A DNA stretch of 64,000 bases from assembly GCA_021736785.1 (NCBI GenBank), contig JAIPFF010000019.1, positions 1-64,000 on the forward strand. The letters run 5' to 3'. Below the pieces are notes generated by a model. It ran no database searches. It saw only the letters and a program-made list of their open reading frames with translations, and was not told the origin of the DNA. How positions within the stretch are numbered: the first letter of the stretch is position 1; each line of letters begins with the position of its first letter. Shown piece by piece: positions 55,902 through 63,371 of this stretch. Origin of the DNA: Thiohalocapsa sp. (GTDB lineage: Bacteria > Pseudomonadota > Gammaproteobacteria > Chromatiales > Chromatiaceae). A program made the position numbers and the translations under genes.

Positions 55902-56063
55902 TGGAGACCGCATGAGGGCTAGCCGAGGATTTGCGGCGTCGGGCTGCGGCTAGGGCCAGGGCGACGGCCATAGGCCGGAACGCGGGAGCGAGAGGGGCCG
56001 GGGCTTGCGCCCCGGTGCTGCTATGCGCCGCGGGATGCGGTGCAGTAGCGAGCGCTGCCTGTC

Positions 56064-56483
56064 TTACTGGGCCGGTGCGGCCGGAGCAGCAGGAGCTGCT
56101 GCGGGCGGCGCGCCGTAGGGCATGCCGTAACCGCCGCCGTAAGGCATGCCGTAACCGCCGCCGTAAGGTGCGCCGTAACCGCCGCCGTAAGGCATGCCGT
56201 AGCCGCCGCCGTAAGGTGCGCCGTAACCACCACCATAAGGTGCACCGTAGCCCTGGCCATAACCGCGGCCGTAGCCTTGACCATAACCGCGGCCATAGGC
56301 GCGGCTGCTGCCGCTCATGCTCATGTCGAAGTCGCCGGTGCCGTCACCGAACATGTTGCCGAAGTTGTCCCACATGCCGTTGCCGTAACCGGGACCGCCG
56401 CCCCACCACGCGCTGGCCGAGAAGGAGGCGCCCGCGAGGGCGACAATGCTGGCAATGCCAAGGTTCTTGATCACTTTGTTCAT
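56064..56483 (-). CDS. Sulfur-globule-type Gly/Tyr-rich secreted protein
   Basis: A 139-residue secreted protein. The signal peptide ([20 protein letters not shown], cut near SASA) precedes a mature region starting [21 protein letters not shown], then YGRGYGQ repeats and about six YGGGYGxP repeats, then an Ala/Pro-rich end. The composition and the [15 protein letters not shown] segment resemble the envelope proteins (SgpA/B/C) that coat periplasmic sulfur globules in purple sulfur bacteria. Gly/Tyr repeats also occur in other structural proteins, so the match needs a search. It has its own upstream region of 375 bp. Confidence 0.72.
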   Translation of the reverse strand: MNKVIKNLGIASIVALAGASFSASAWWGGGPGYGNGMWDNFGNMFGDGTGDFDMSMSGSSRAYGRGYGQGYGRGYGQGYGAPYGGGYGAPYGGGYGMPYGGGYGAPYGGGYGMPYGGGYGMPYGAPPAAAPAAPAAPAQ

Positions 56484-56858
56484 GAGAGTCTTTTGCCTCG
56501 TTGTCATGCGTTTCGGGCGCGCGGCAGCCGCCGTGCAGTCGCTGCGCGACGCACGGCACGAGGTCTTTTCCGTAGGGAGATCAGAACTGCATACGCCCGG
56601 CGGGCGATCTGATCGGAGCCAGATGTCGACGCAATGCACCGAGCGGCGTTATCGGCCCGGCCGGCCGGGTTCACCGATGGTGACTTCCGCGGGCCTGCGG
56701 CCCTGAGACAAAGTGACTGACCTGCGGGCTAGACGCTGGAGCCCTGCTTTCCCGGCCTACCGCCAAGTGTTTTGGTCGGTTACTTCGGGTCCGATCAAGT
56801 ATAGGCGTTGGTGTTGCCGATGGGAAATCCAATCGCGGCCGCCGGAGGTTGATCGTCG
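56484..56858. promoter_or_regulatory. Intergenic region upstream of the sulfur-globule-like gene
   Basis: About 375 bp between the dihydroorotase stop and the sulfur-globule-like gene, with no supported gene. On the minus strand a TATACT hexamer (56799-56804) is preceded by TTTCCC at 18 bp, a possible promoter. It would give a leader of roughly 300 nt. Confidence 0.35.
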
Positions 56859-58199
56859 TCAACGCACGCGGCGAAAAGCCAGGCGCATGCCGCGCACGGC
56901 GTCGTTGACGCGGCCCTGCTCGTAGGCAACTTCTCCGTTGATGATCGTCATCGCGATGCGCGCGCGAAACCGCTGTCCCTCGAAAGGCGACCAACCGCAT
57001 TTGGCGAGTACATCGGCGCGCTCCACGGTGTAGGCGGCGTCCGGATCGACCAAGGTCAGATCCGCCCAGTAGCCCTCGCGAATATAGCCGCGCTCCTCGA
57101 TGCCGTAGCACTCGGCCACGGCATGGCTGGTCTTCGTAACGAGCGTTTCCGCGGAGAGGGTACCGGCATGAACGTGCTCGAACAGAGACGGCAGTGCATC
57201 CTGAACAAGCGGCAGCCCCGCGGGTGCCTTGAAATAAGTGCCGGCCTTTTCCTCTAGCGTATGGGGCGCGTGGTCCGTGGCGATGACATCGATGCGGCCT
57301 TCGGTCACGGCGGCCAGGATGCCCTCGCGATCTTCGGCGCGCTTGATGGCGGGGTTGCACTTGATCAGCGTGCCTTTGTCCGCGTAATCGCGTTCGTCGA
57401 AGAACAGATGATGGACGCAGGCCTCCGCCGTGACCCGCTTGCCGTCGATCGGACCCGGCGCGAACAGGGACAGTTCGCGCGCCGTGGTGATGTGCAGCAC
57501 ATGCAGCCGCGCATCGTGCCGGCGCGCCAGATCCACCGCCAGCGACGAGGACTTCCAGCACGCCTCCTCGGAGCGGATTGCCGGGTGCGCGCTCATCGGC
57601 ACGTCCTCGCCGTAGCGAGCCCGGTACTCCGCCTCGTTGGCCAGGATCATCGGCGTGTCTTCGCAATGGGTCGCGATCAACAGCGGGCAATCGGCGAAGA
57701 TCGCGTCGAGTGTCTGCTCGTTGTCCACCAGCATACTGCCGGTCGAGGCGCCCATAAACACCTTGACACCGCAGCTCTGTCCGACCCGTACCGCGCGGAT
57801 TGCGTCGATGTTGTCGTTGCTTGCGCCGAGATAGAAGCTGTAGTTGGCGCGCGAGACTTCTGCGGCCCGTGTGTGCTTGGCCTCCAGCGCTTCCATGTCC
57901 AACGTCGGCGGCTTGCTGTTGGGCATCTCCATGAAACTGGTAATGCCGCCGGCGACCGCGGCCCGCGATTCGCTGGTGAAGTCCGCCTTGTAGATCAGTC
58001 CGGGCTCTCGGAAGTGGACTTGGTCATCGATCATCCCGGGGATCAGCAGGCGGCCGGCGGCGTCGACGACGCGATCGACCGGCTGCGCCTGCAGGTCGCT
58101 CCCGACGGCCTCGATGCGCCCGTTTCGGATAAGAACGTCGCCCTCGAACCGGCGTTGCTCGTTGATGATCCGGGCATTAGTGATTAGCAGACTGGACAT
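56859..58199 (-). CDS. Dihydroorotase-type amidohydrolase (with Gln in the first metal-ligand position)
   Basis: An amidohydrolase of 446 residues in the class I dihydroorotase/allantoinase group. Expected motifs are present: a catalytic-site Lys146 in GVKVFMGAS (the carbamylated Lys), His in LIATHCED, His in LHVLHITTA, and DHAPH in IATDHAPHTLEEK. The first metal motif, usually DxHxH, reads DDQVHFREPG, so Gln60 replaces the first His while His62 is kept. This DDQVHFREPG form is known from a subgroup annotated as dihydroorotase in Bacteroidetes. It would make dihydroorotate for pyrimidine synthesis, but another cyclic amide is possible. It is divergent from hisI. Confidence 0.83.
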   Translation of the reverse strand: MSSLLITNARIINEQRRFEGDVLIRNGRIEAVGSDLQAQPVDRVVDAAGRLLIPGMIDDQVHFREPGLIYKADFTSESRAAVAGGITSFMEMPNSKPPTLDMEALEAKHTRAAEVSRANYSFYLGASNDNIDAIRAVRVGQSCGVKVFMGASTGSMLVDNEQTLDAIFADCPLLIATHCEDTPMILANEAEYRARYGEDVPMSAHPAIRSEEACWKSSSLAVDLARRHDARLHVLHITTARELSLFAPGPIDGKRVTAEACVHHLFFDERDYADKGTLIKCNPAIKRAEDREGILAAVTEGRIDVIATDHAPHTLEEKAGTYFKAPAGLPLVQDALPSLFEHVHAGTLSAETLVTKTSHAVAECYGIEERGYIREGYWADLTLVDPDAAYTVERADVLAKCGWSPFEGQRFRARIAMTIINGEVAYEQGRVNDAVRGMRLAFRRVR

Positions 58200-58288
58200 T
58201 TGGGTGCCTCTTCTTGCATATCTCCGCGTCTCGCGGCCGCGCGCGGTTTGATAGTCTGCGCAGTCTAACGCGTAAGGAGCCACTGTCG

Positions 58289-58729
58289 ATGACTGAAGCG
58301 AGAGCAATCAACCATAACGAACGTGCGGGAGTCGGCGACTCGGTTGCCTGGGCGGACGTGCGCGCGAGCCTGAAGCTGAATGCCGACGGCCTGATCCCGG
58401 CCATCGCCCAGCAACACGACAGCGGGGAGGTGCTGATGATGGCTTGGATGAACCTCGAGTCGCTGGACGAGACGCTCGCGAGCGGGCGGGTCTGTTATTG
58501 GTCGCGCTCGCGCGGCAAGCTGTGGCGAAAGGGCGAGTCGTCGGGCCAAGTCCAGCATCTGAAGGAGATGCGCCTCGACTGCGACGGCGACACCCTGCTG
58601 CTGCTGGTGGATCAGACCGGTCCGGCCTGCCATACCGGACGGCGCAATTGCTTCTACAACGCCGTGCGCGGCGAGCGTGTGGAGGTCATCGCCGAGCCGC
58701 TGATCGACCCGGAGATACTTTACAAATAG
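58289..58729 (+). CDS. hisI: Phosphoribosyl-AMP cyclohydrolase HisI
   Basis: Opens the purine ring of phosphoribosyl-AMP in histidine synthesis. It is 146 residues from the ATG at 58289, which has AAGGAG upstream. Signatures are MMAWMNLESLDETLASGRV, YWSRSRGKLWRKGESSGQ, the metal and zinc cysteines in RLDCDGDTLLLLVDQTGPAC, and HTGRRNCFY. There is no HisE domain. It stands apart from other his genes in this window. A strong GC hairpin follows it, before the convergent DsrC-like gene. Confidence 0.93.
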   Translation: MTEARAINHNERAGVGDSVAWADVRASLKLNADGLIPAIAQQHDSGEVLMMAWMNLESLDETLASGRVCYWSRSRGKLWRKGESSGQVQHLKEMRLDCDGDTLLLLVDQTGPACHTGRRNCFYNAVRGERVEVIAEPLIDPEILYK

Positions 58730-58748
58730 CCTCGGCGGCGCAGAAAGA

Positions 58749-58781
58749 GCGCCGCCCGCTACCCCGGCGGGCGGGCGGCGC
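58749..58781. terminator. GC-rich hairpin between hisI and the DsrC-like gene
   Basis: An 11-bp perfect stem, GCGCCGCCCGC (58749-58759) with GCGGGCGGCGC (58771-58781), sits in the gap between two convergent genes. No T tract follows on either strand, so it may be a barrier to decay or a weak bidirectional terminator. Confidence 0.6.
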
Positions 58782-58827
58782 CTGCGATGCAGCTTGCGGG
58801 CGGCCCTAGACCACCCGGCGGAGACGC

Positions 58828-59169
58828 TCAGCAGGAGTGGCAATAATAGTCGGGAAGTCCCGCGACACGGCATGCCTGCTTGCAGCCGCCGTTCGGGAAC
58901 AGGCTTTCGAGGTTCTTGCGGGTGCAGGGGGTGTGCTTCGACACCTCGTTGCCGATGGCGCTGATGATCACTTTCGGCGACGGCGGCATCTCGTGGAACG
59001 CATAGTATTCGCGCATGAAGCTGATCACGGTCCAGTGGCAGTCCGTGAGCTCCAGCCCTTCGCTCGCGGCGAGTGCCCTTGCAAGGTCGTCGTCCCAGTC
59101 GTGGAAGCGGGCCAGATGGCCTTTCTTGTTGAGCTGGACTTCGCGGCCGGCGATCTGCGTGGCGGTCAT
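58828..59169 (-). CDS. DsrC/TusE-family sulfur-relay-like protein with four-cysteine tail
   Basis: A 113-residue protein of the DsrC/TusE superfamily, whose members carry sulfur as a persulfide or trisulfide between enzymes. The fold motifs are LARALAASEGLELTDCHWTV, FMREYYAFHEMPPSPKVI, LESLFPNGGCKQACRVAGLP. Classical DsrC ends AGLPKPTGCV, with one Cys in the KQAC motif and one at the tail. Here the tail reads GGCKQAC (Cys96, Cys100), then GLPDYYCHSC (Cys110, Cys113), so a CxxC replaces the single terminal Cys. It has an excellent ribosome-binding site (GGAGGAGA). Two more Cys occur earlier (TDCHW, TPCTR). It does not look like the tRNA-thiolation TusE. Confidence 0.82.
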   Translation of the reverse strand: MTATQIAGREVQLNKKGHLARFHDWDDDLARALAASEGLELTDCHWTVISFMREYYAFHEMPPSPKVIISAIGNEVSKHTPCTRKNLESLFPNGGCKQACRVAGLPDYYCHSC

Positions 59170-59432
59170 CGAATTCTCCTCCACCCTGACGGTGGCTTCC
59201 TGTGATGGTGGGGTTGCCGTCTTGCGGCCGACGATGCCGGGCTTGGGCACGGACGATCCGGGACGATCTACATTGCTTTATTAGCAGCTTGTGGAGCAGC
59301 CTCTCCGCGCGCTGTCAATGAAATATAAACCCCTATGCCTCGCCGCGCGCCATCGAAACTGGATCTGGATCAACTAAACGCCGATTGAGTGGCGGCCGGC
59401 CAACATGGAAGCCATCGCCAACCGCTGCTCCC

Positions 59433-59915
59433 TCACCAGCTTGCCGCCGCCTCGGCGATGCCTTGCAGCATCTCGGCAACCTCCTTCATCACCGCGCTCC
59501 CCTCGATCTCTTCCGCGGGGAAGGTTCGATGGGCAAGGTAGGTGGTGTCGGGCTCGTCCGGCAGCCGATAGACCGAGATGATGAACGGGCAATTGACGAT
59601 GCGGATCGGATCTTCGGAGGTCATTTTGCGCGACAGCACCGCGCTGCAGAATTCGATGGAATCGGCCGCGGTATAGATGTCCTCGTCCATGCCGAGATCC
59701 TTACCGGTGCGATCGAGCATCTCGTCCATGTGCATGACGTTGTTGATGTACATCCCCCGCTCTTGAATCGCCAGCTTGAGCGCGTCCATCACGTCCTCGA
59801 AGCTGCTCTCGCTCTGATAAACCGCGTAGCCGCCGGCCTCGTCCGCCGGGAGCGGCGCCGCAAAGAGCGAAAGGGCGATGGCGGCGGCGGGCAGGAGGCG
59901 TGTGTCGATATGCAT
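59433..59915 (-). CDS. DUF302 periplasmic protein
   Basis: A 160-residue secreted protein. A signal peptide (MHIDTRLLPAAAIALSLFAAP, cut near ALP-ADEA) leads into a DUF302-type domain (FEDVMDALKLAIQERGMYIN, VNCPFIISVYRLPDEPDTTY). DUF302 proteins are periplasmic or cytoplasmic, of unknown biochemical role, and common in sulfur-oxidising and metal-stressed bacteria. It lies upstream of the DsrC-like gene on the same strand, about 260 bp away, and is divergent from the ICMT-like methyltransferase. The ATG at 59915 is preferred because it gives a proper signal peptide. Confidence 0.8.
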   Translation of the reverse strand: MHIDTRLLPAAAIALSLFAAPLPADEAGGYAVYQSESSFEDVMDALKLAIQERGMYINNVMHMDEMLDRTGKDLGMDEDIYTAADSIEFCSAVLSRKMTSEDPIRIVNCPFIISVYRLPDEPDTTYLAHRTFPAEEIEGSAVMKEVAEMLQGIAEAAASW

Positions 59916-60018
59916 GGATCGGAACCTTTGTTGGTGACGGGCTCGCGCCGGATCATAGCCCACATGGCAGGCGCCACCGCAAGCCGGTGCTTGAGGCGCG
60001 CCAACAGTCGCCACCACA

Positions 60019-60693
60019 ATGGTGCTCATGAACGAATTGTTTTTGTTGGCCGTGCTCTGGGTCGGTTACTTCGCGCTGCACTCGGCGCTGGCATCGCTGA
60101 CCCTCAAGCGTTGGATCGCGGCGCGGCGACCCGGCTGGCTGCGGGCTTACCGGCTCGCTTTCAACATCATCGCCGGCGTGCTGCTGTTGCCGCCGCTGTG
60201 GCTGATCTATGCCGAGCGCGGCCCCTGGCTTTGGCAGTGGACGGGGCCTTGGTGGTGGCTGTCTACCGCACTGGCAGTGCTGGCCGCGGGCGCCTTTCTC
60301 TGGTCCCTGCGGTGGTACGACGGCGCCGAGTTTCTGGGATTGGCGCAGCTGCACCGCCAAGACCGGCGGGTCGAGGATCAGGAAGCATTCCATCTGTCGC
60401 CGCTGCATCGCTACGTGCGCCATCCGTGGTACACGCTCGGACTGGTCATCATCTGGACCCGCGACATGGACCCGGCGATGTTGCTGAGCGCACTGTTTCT
60501 GACTGCCTATCTGGTGGCCGGCTCGCGTCTCGAGGAGCGCAAGCTGCTGGTTTATCACGGTGATCGCTATCGCCGTTACCGTGACGCGGTGCCTGCCCTG
60601 CTGCCGTTGCCGGGACGCCGGCTAAGCGCCGACCAAGCGCGCGCCTTGACCGAGGCTGCGCCGGCGGACAAAGGCCGCGGTGCGAGGCGCTGA
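60019..60693 (+). CDS. Isoprenylcysteine carboxyl methyltransferase-like (ICMT/PEMT) membrane protein
   Basis: A 224-residue inner-membrane protein with about five helices (LFLLAVLWVGYFALHSALASL and others). The C-terminal cofactor site of the ICMT/phospholipid-methyltransferase family is present: LHRYVRHPWYTLGLVII, then RLEERKLLVYHGDRYRRYRD, ending AVPALLPLP. The substrate is unknown. An in-frame ATG three codons in (60028) is also possible. It is the only plus-strand gene between the DUF302 and sulfur-globule-like genes and is followed by a long repeat-bearing gap. Confidence 0.78.
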   Translation: MVLMNELFLLAVLWVGYFALHSALASLTLKRWIAARRPGWLRAYRLAFNIIAGVLLLPPLWLIYAERGPWLWQWTGPWWWLSTALAVLAAGAFLWSLRWYDGAEFLGLAQLHRQDRRVEDQEAFHLSPLHRYVRHPWYTLGLVIIWTRDMDPAMLLSALFLTAYLVAGSRLEERKLLVYHGDRYRRYRDAVPALLPLPGRRLSADQARALTEAAPADKGRGARR

Positions 60694-61186
60694 CCCGGCG
60701 CCCTGACCCGGCGAGCTAAACCGGCGAGCTAATCCGGCGCCGATACCGGTCGATGGGTGCGATCGACTCGACCGACGTCGGGCCGCAAGCGCGTGAGGAG
60801 CCGCCGGCGCCGAACTGCCGCGGGATAAGCGCCGTCTGGTCAAGCGCCCCCTGATTTGGCGCCCCCTGATTTGGACGCCCTGATTTGGCGCCCCCTGATT
60901 TGGACGCCCTGATTTGGCGCCCCCGGTAATAGGCCCCCTAATAAGCGCTTCCGGAATAGGCGCTTCCGTTGCGCGGCGGCCAAGGGGCGCCGGTTTAGAC
61001 GATGTGCGCAGCAGCGTGGGTTATTGCGATGACTGGGCGTCGATGGTCGTAACGGGCAAGCGCGTTTTCGAGCGCCATGCCGACTTTCGAGCAAGCCCGG
61101 CTGTCGGCGTTGCGGGGCCCGGGCGGGTCGCCGCACGCCGCGCGACGAGGACTTCGAGCACCGATCGGATCGGCGCTCGAAGTCCC
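60694..61186. other. Repeat-bearing intergenic region
   Basis: About 490 bp without a supported gene. It begins with short degenerate repeats of CTGACCCGGCGC and GAGCTAAACCGGC types (60691-60740), contains a 29-bp tandem repeat (60851-60924) and ends downstream of the second sulfur-globule-like gene. Nothing else was recognised. Confidence 0.5.
60851..60924. repeat. 29-bp tandem repeat, two and a half copies
   Basis: Two perfect 29-bp copies (60851-60879, 60880-60908) and 16 bp of a third (to 60924). Each unit itself holds two versions of CTGATTTGG, spaced 15 and 14 bp, so five CTGATTTGG cores occur in a row. Not flanked by genes that look interrupted. Confidence 0.93.
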
Positions 61187-61684
61187 TCAGTACTGATCCA
61201 TGGGCCGAAACGCCGGCGCCGACGGCCAGTCGCCGCTGCCCGCGCTGGGCGGGGGCGGCGGCGGCGCACCGGCACCTTGCCGGCTCTCGAGCTGGTCGAT
61301 ACGCCGTTTCAGGGCTTCGATTTCCTTGTCTTTAGCGTCGTCGCTGCCGGACGCCGCGGCCGGTCCGGGTGCGGCCGGCGCAGCGGGAGCCGCATAGCCG
61401 GGTGCAGCCGGCGGCGCATAGCCATAGGGAACCGCACCGTAACCGGGTGCGCCGTAAGGTGCGTAGCCGCCATAGCCGGGCGCGCCATAGGGAGCGCCGC
61501 CGTAAGGGCCATATGCCCCGTAAGGCGCCCCGTAGTAATAGTCGTCGTAATCGTCGTCGCCGCCCATCCATCGGCCCGGGCTGAACATGTCACCGAAGTT
61601 GAAGGCATGGGCGAGAGGCGCGGCCGCGAGCAGGCCGGCAGCGAGAGCAATCGTGGTGGAGCGTGAGCGCAACTTCTTTGCCAC
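61187..61684 (-). CDS. Second sulfur-globule-type Gly/Tyr/Pro-rich secreted protein
   Basis: A 165-residue secreted protein. From the GTG at 61684 the signal peptide is AKKLRSRSTTIALAAGLLAA, cut near AHA-FNFGD. The mature part starts FNFGDMFSPGRWMGGDDDYDD, then YGAPYGAYGPYG and related repeats, an Ala/Pro-rich stretch, and a C-terminal coiled coil (DKEIEALKRRIDQLESRQ). The FNFGDM..PxRWMGG opening is similar to sulfur-globule-family proteins. The ribosome-binding site GGAGG supports the GTG start. It is about 4.7 kb from the first such gene, and both are on the minus strand. Confidence 0.68.
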   Translation of the reverse strand: MAKKLRSRSTTIALAAGLLAAAPLAHAFNFGDMFSPGRWMGGDDDYDDYYYGAPYGAYGPYGGAPYGAPGYGGYAPYGAPGYGAVPYGYAPPAAPGYAAPAAPAAPGPAAASGSDDAKDKEIEALKRRIDQLESRQGAGAPPPPPPSAGSGDWPSAPAFRPMDQY

Positions 61685-61833
61685 AGCGGAAAGTCCTCCA
61701 TTGGCGTTGTCGGGGTAGGGCCCCCAAAATTCTGTGCAAGCCCTCCCGGGGGGCCCGGGCGATCTCTGCCGCCTGATGACTGCCGAGGATACTACAGCGC
61801 CGCTGCCGGCGGCAGCAGCGGTTTTCGCCATTC

Positions 61834-61873
61834 GCCGAGCCCGTGCGGTCCTAGCCGAGCCCGTGCGGTCCTA
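61834..61873. repeat. Two direct 20-bp copies covering the hypB stop codon
   Basis: GCCGAGCCCGTGCGGTCCTA occurs twice in a row (61834-61853 and 61854-61873). The right copy includes the hypB stop (CTA at 61871-61873 on this strand). The duplication continues the GTGCCC-type repeat that encodes the His-Gly tail. Confidence 0.9.
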
Positions 61874-62773
61874 GCCGTGCCCGTGCCCGTGCCCGTGCCC
61901 GTGCCCGTGCTCATGATCGTGGCCGTGGGCATGGTGATGTCGATGATGCGCTCCTTCCCCGGCGTGCAGCGCTGCGCCCTCCTTCTGGATGTCGGGATGC
62001 ACGGTCTCGCCTCGCTCCACGCGGCGGCGCTGCTCGAGCACTTCCGCGCGCAGCCAATCGAGCCAGGGGGCGATGCCGTCGCCGTGGCCGCGTGCGCTGA
62101 GCCGCAGGAAGGGTGCGTTGCTTGCCAGGTTGCGCAGGTAGCCCTCGGCGCGCTGCGGATCGAAATCGTCCAGGTACTGCAGCAAGTCCGATTTGGTCAG
62201 CAAGACCAAGTCAGCCGCACGGAACATAACGGGGTATTTGGCGGGCTTGTCGTCGCCTTCGGGCACCGACAGCAGCGTGATGTTTCGATGCTGGCCCAAG
62301 TCGAAGCTGGCCGGACAGACCAGGTTGCCGACATTCTCTATGAACAGTATGTCGACGTCGGCGAGGTCGAGACGGTGCAGTGCGTCGTGCACCATATGGG
62401 CGTCCAGATGGCAGGCGCTGCCGGTTGCGATCTGGATCGCGTCGACGCCTTTGGCGCGAATTCGCTCGGCGTCGTTTTCGGTTTCGAGATCGCCCTCGAC
62501 CACGGCGATGCGCAATTCGTCGCCGAGCGCCTCGATCGTGGCCTCGAGCAGGCTGGTTTTGCCGGCGCCGGGCGATGACATCAAATTGACCGCCAGCAAC
62601 CCGTGGCTGTCGAAGTGGTAGCGGTTGTGCTGCGCCTGGCGGTCGTTCTCGCCGAGCAGGCTCTCCAACACTTCCACCGCGGCGCGGCCATCGGCCGTGC
62701 GGGCATGCTTGCCGTCGGCCTGGACCAGATGCTCGTTGCCGGGGGTGATATTACAGCCGCAGGTCTCGCACAT
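61871..62773 (-). CDS. hypB: Hydrogenase nickel-incorporation GTPase HypB with C-terminal His-rich tail
   Basis: GTPase that delivers nickel to [NiFe] hydrogenase with HypA. It is 300 residues from the ATG at 62773 with an AAGGAG site. The N-terminal metal-binding motif is CETCGC, and the GTPase motifs are NLMSSPGAGKTSLLEA (P-loop), VVEGDLETENDAERI, ENVGNLVCPA and LLTKSDLL. The last 31 residues hold 15 His, mostly as alternating His-Gly pairs, encoded by a repeating GTGCCC run. His-rich stretches of HypB are usually N-terminal or internal, so a C-terminal one is unusual and could store nickel. hypA lies 47 bp upstream. Confidence 0.93.
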   Translation of the reverse strand: MCETCGCNITPGNEHLVQADGKHARTADGRAAVEVLESLLGENDRQAQHNRYHFDSHGLLAVNLMSSPGAGKTSLLEATIEALGDELRIAVVEGDLETENDAERIRAKGVDAIQIATGSACHLDAHMVHDALHRLDLADVDILFIENVGNLVCPASFDLGQHRNITLLSVPEGDDKPAKYPVMFRAADLVLLTKSDLLQYLDDFDPQRAEGYLRNLASNAPFLRLSARGHGDGIAPWLDWLRAEVLEQRRRVERGETVHPDIQKEGAALHAGEGAHHRHHHAHGHDHEHGHGHGHGHGHG

Positions 62774-62820
62774 GGCAGTCTCCTTGAATGAGAGGCCCGT
62801 TGCGGGGCGTTGATGCTCGA

Positions 62821-63222
62821 CTATAGCAGTCGGTCGCCGCCAACCGAGCCGGGATCGGATTGTGGGTTTTCGACGTCCGGCACATGCAGTTCCAGGCGCG
62901 CCAGCAACATTTCGTCGCCGCTGACCAGGCGCGTGCGGTGGCTGCCGCAGGCGCCGCACAAGAGCCGGTTGGCAGCCGCCTCGGTCTCGGCCCCGCAGTC
63001 GTCGCAGCCGACCCGCACCGGCGCGGCTTCGATGTCGAGCACCGCATGCTCGGCGACGGTGCCGGCGGCTGCCAACGGATAGGCGTTGGCGAGCAGCGAC
63101 GCCTCGACGCCGGACAGCGGGCCGATGCGCAGCAGGATACGCTCGACGCGCTCGGCACCGTTCTCGCGGGCGATGCGCTCCACCTGTTCGAGCAGCGACA
63201 GACAGACAGACAGTTCATGCAT
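62821..63222 (-). CDS. hypA: Hydrogenase nickel-incorporation protein HypA
   Basis: Partner of HypB in nickel delivery. It is 133 residues from the ATG at 63222. The N-terminal nickel site Met-His-Glu is intact (MHELSVCLSLLEQVERIAR). The zinc site has the four cysteines in GCDDCGAE and LLCGACGS. The frame continues upstream for five codons, but MHE must be at the N-terminus to bind nickel, so 63222 is the right start. Hydrogenase structural genes and hypCDE are not in the window. Confidence 0.94.
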   Translation of the reverse strand: MHELSVCLSLLEQVERIARENGAERVERILLRIGPLSGVEASLLANAYPLAAAGTVAEHAVLDIEAAPVRVGCDDCGAETEAAANRLLCGACGSHRTRLVSGDEMLLARLELHVPDVENPQSDPGSVGGDRLL

Positions 63223-63371
63223 GGGTCTCTCCCGCACGGCGGTATTGGGCGAGAGCCTGCCACGCCGGCGTCATCCGTGCCAGCCCCGGGGGCAAGCACG
63301 GCGGCGCAAGGCACTGTGCCGGCACGCACGCGGCAATCGGTTCCGGGCATGCCGCCCTTGCCGGTATGCGG

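Noticed and set aside
58828-59169. Plain tRNA-thiolation TusE
   Set aside because: TusE lacks the KQAC cysteine, which is present here, and the tail differs from the TusE type.
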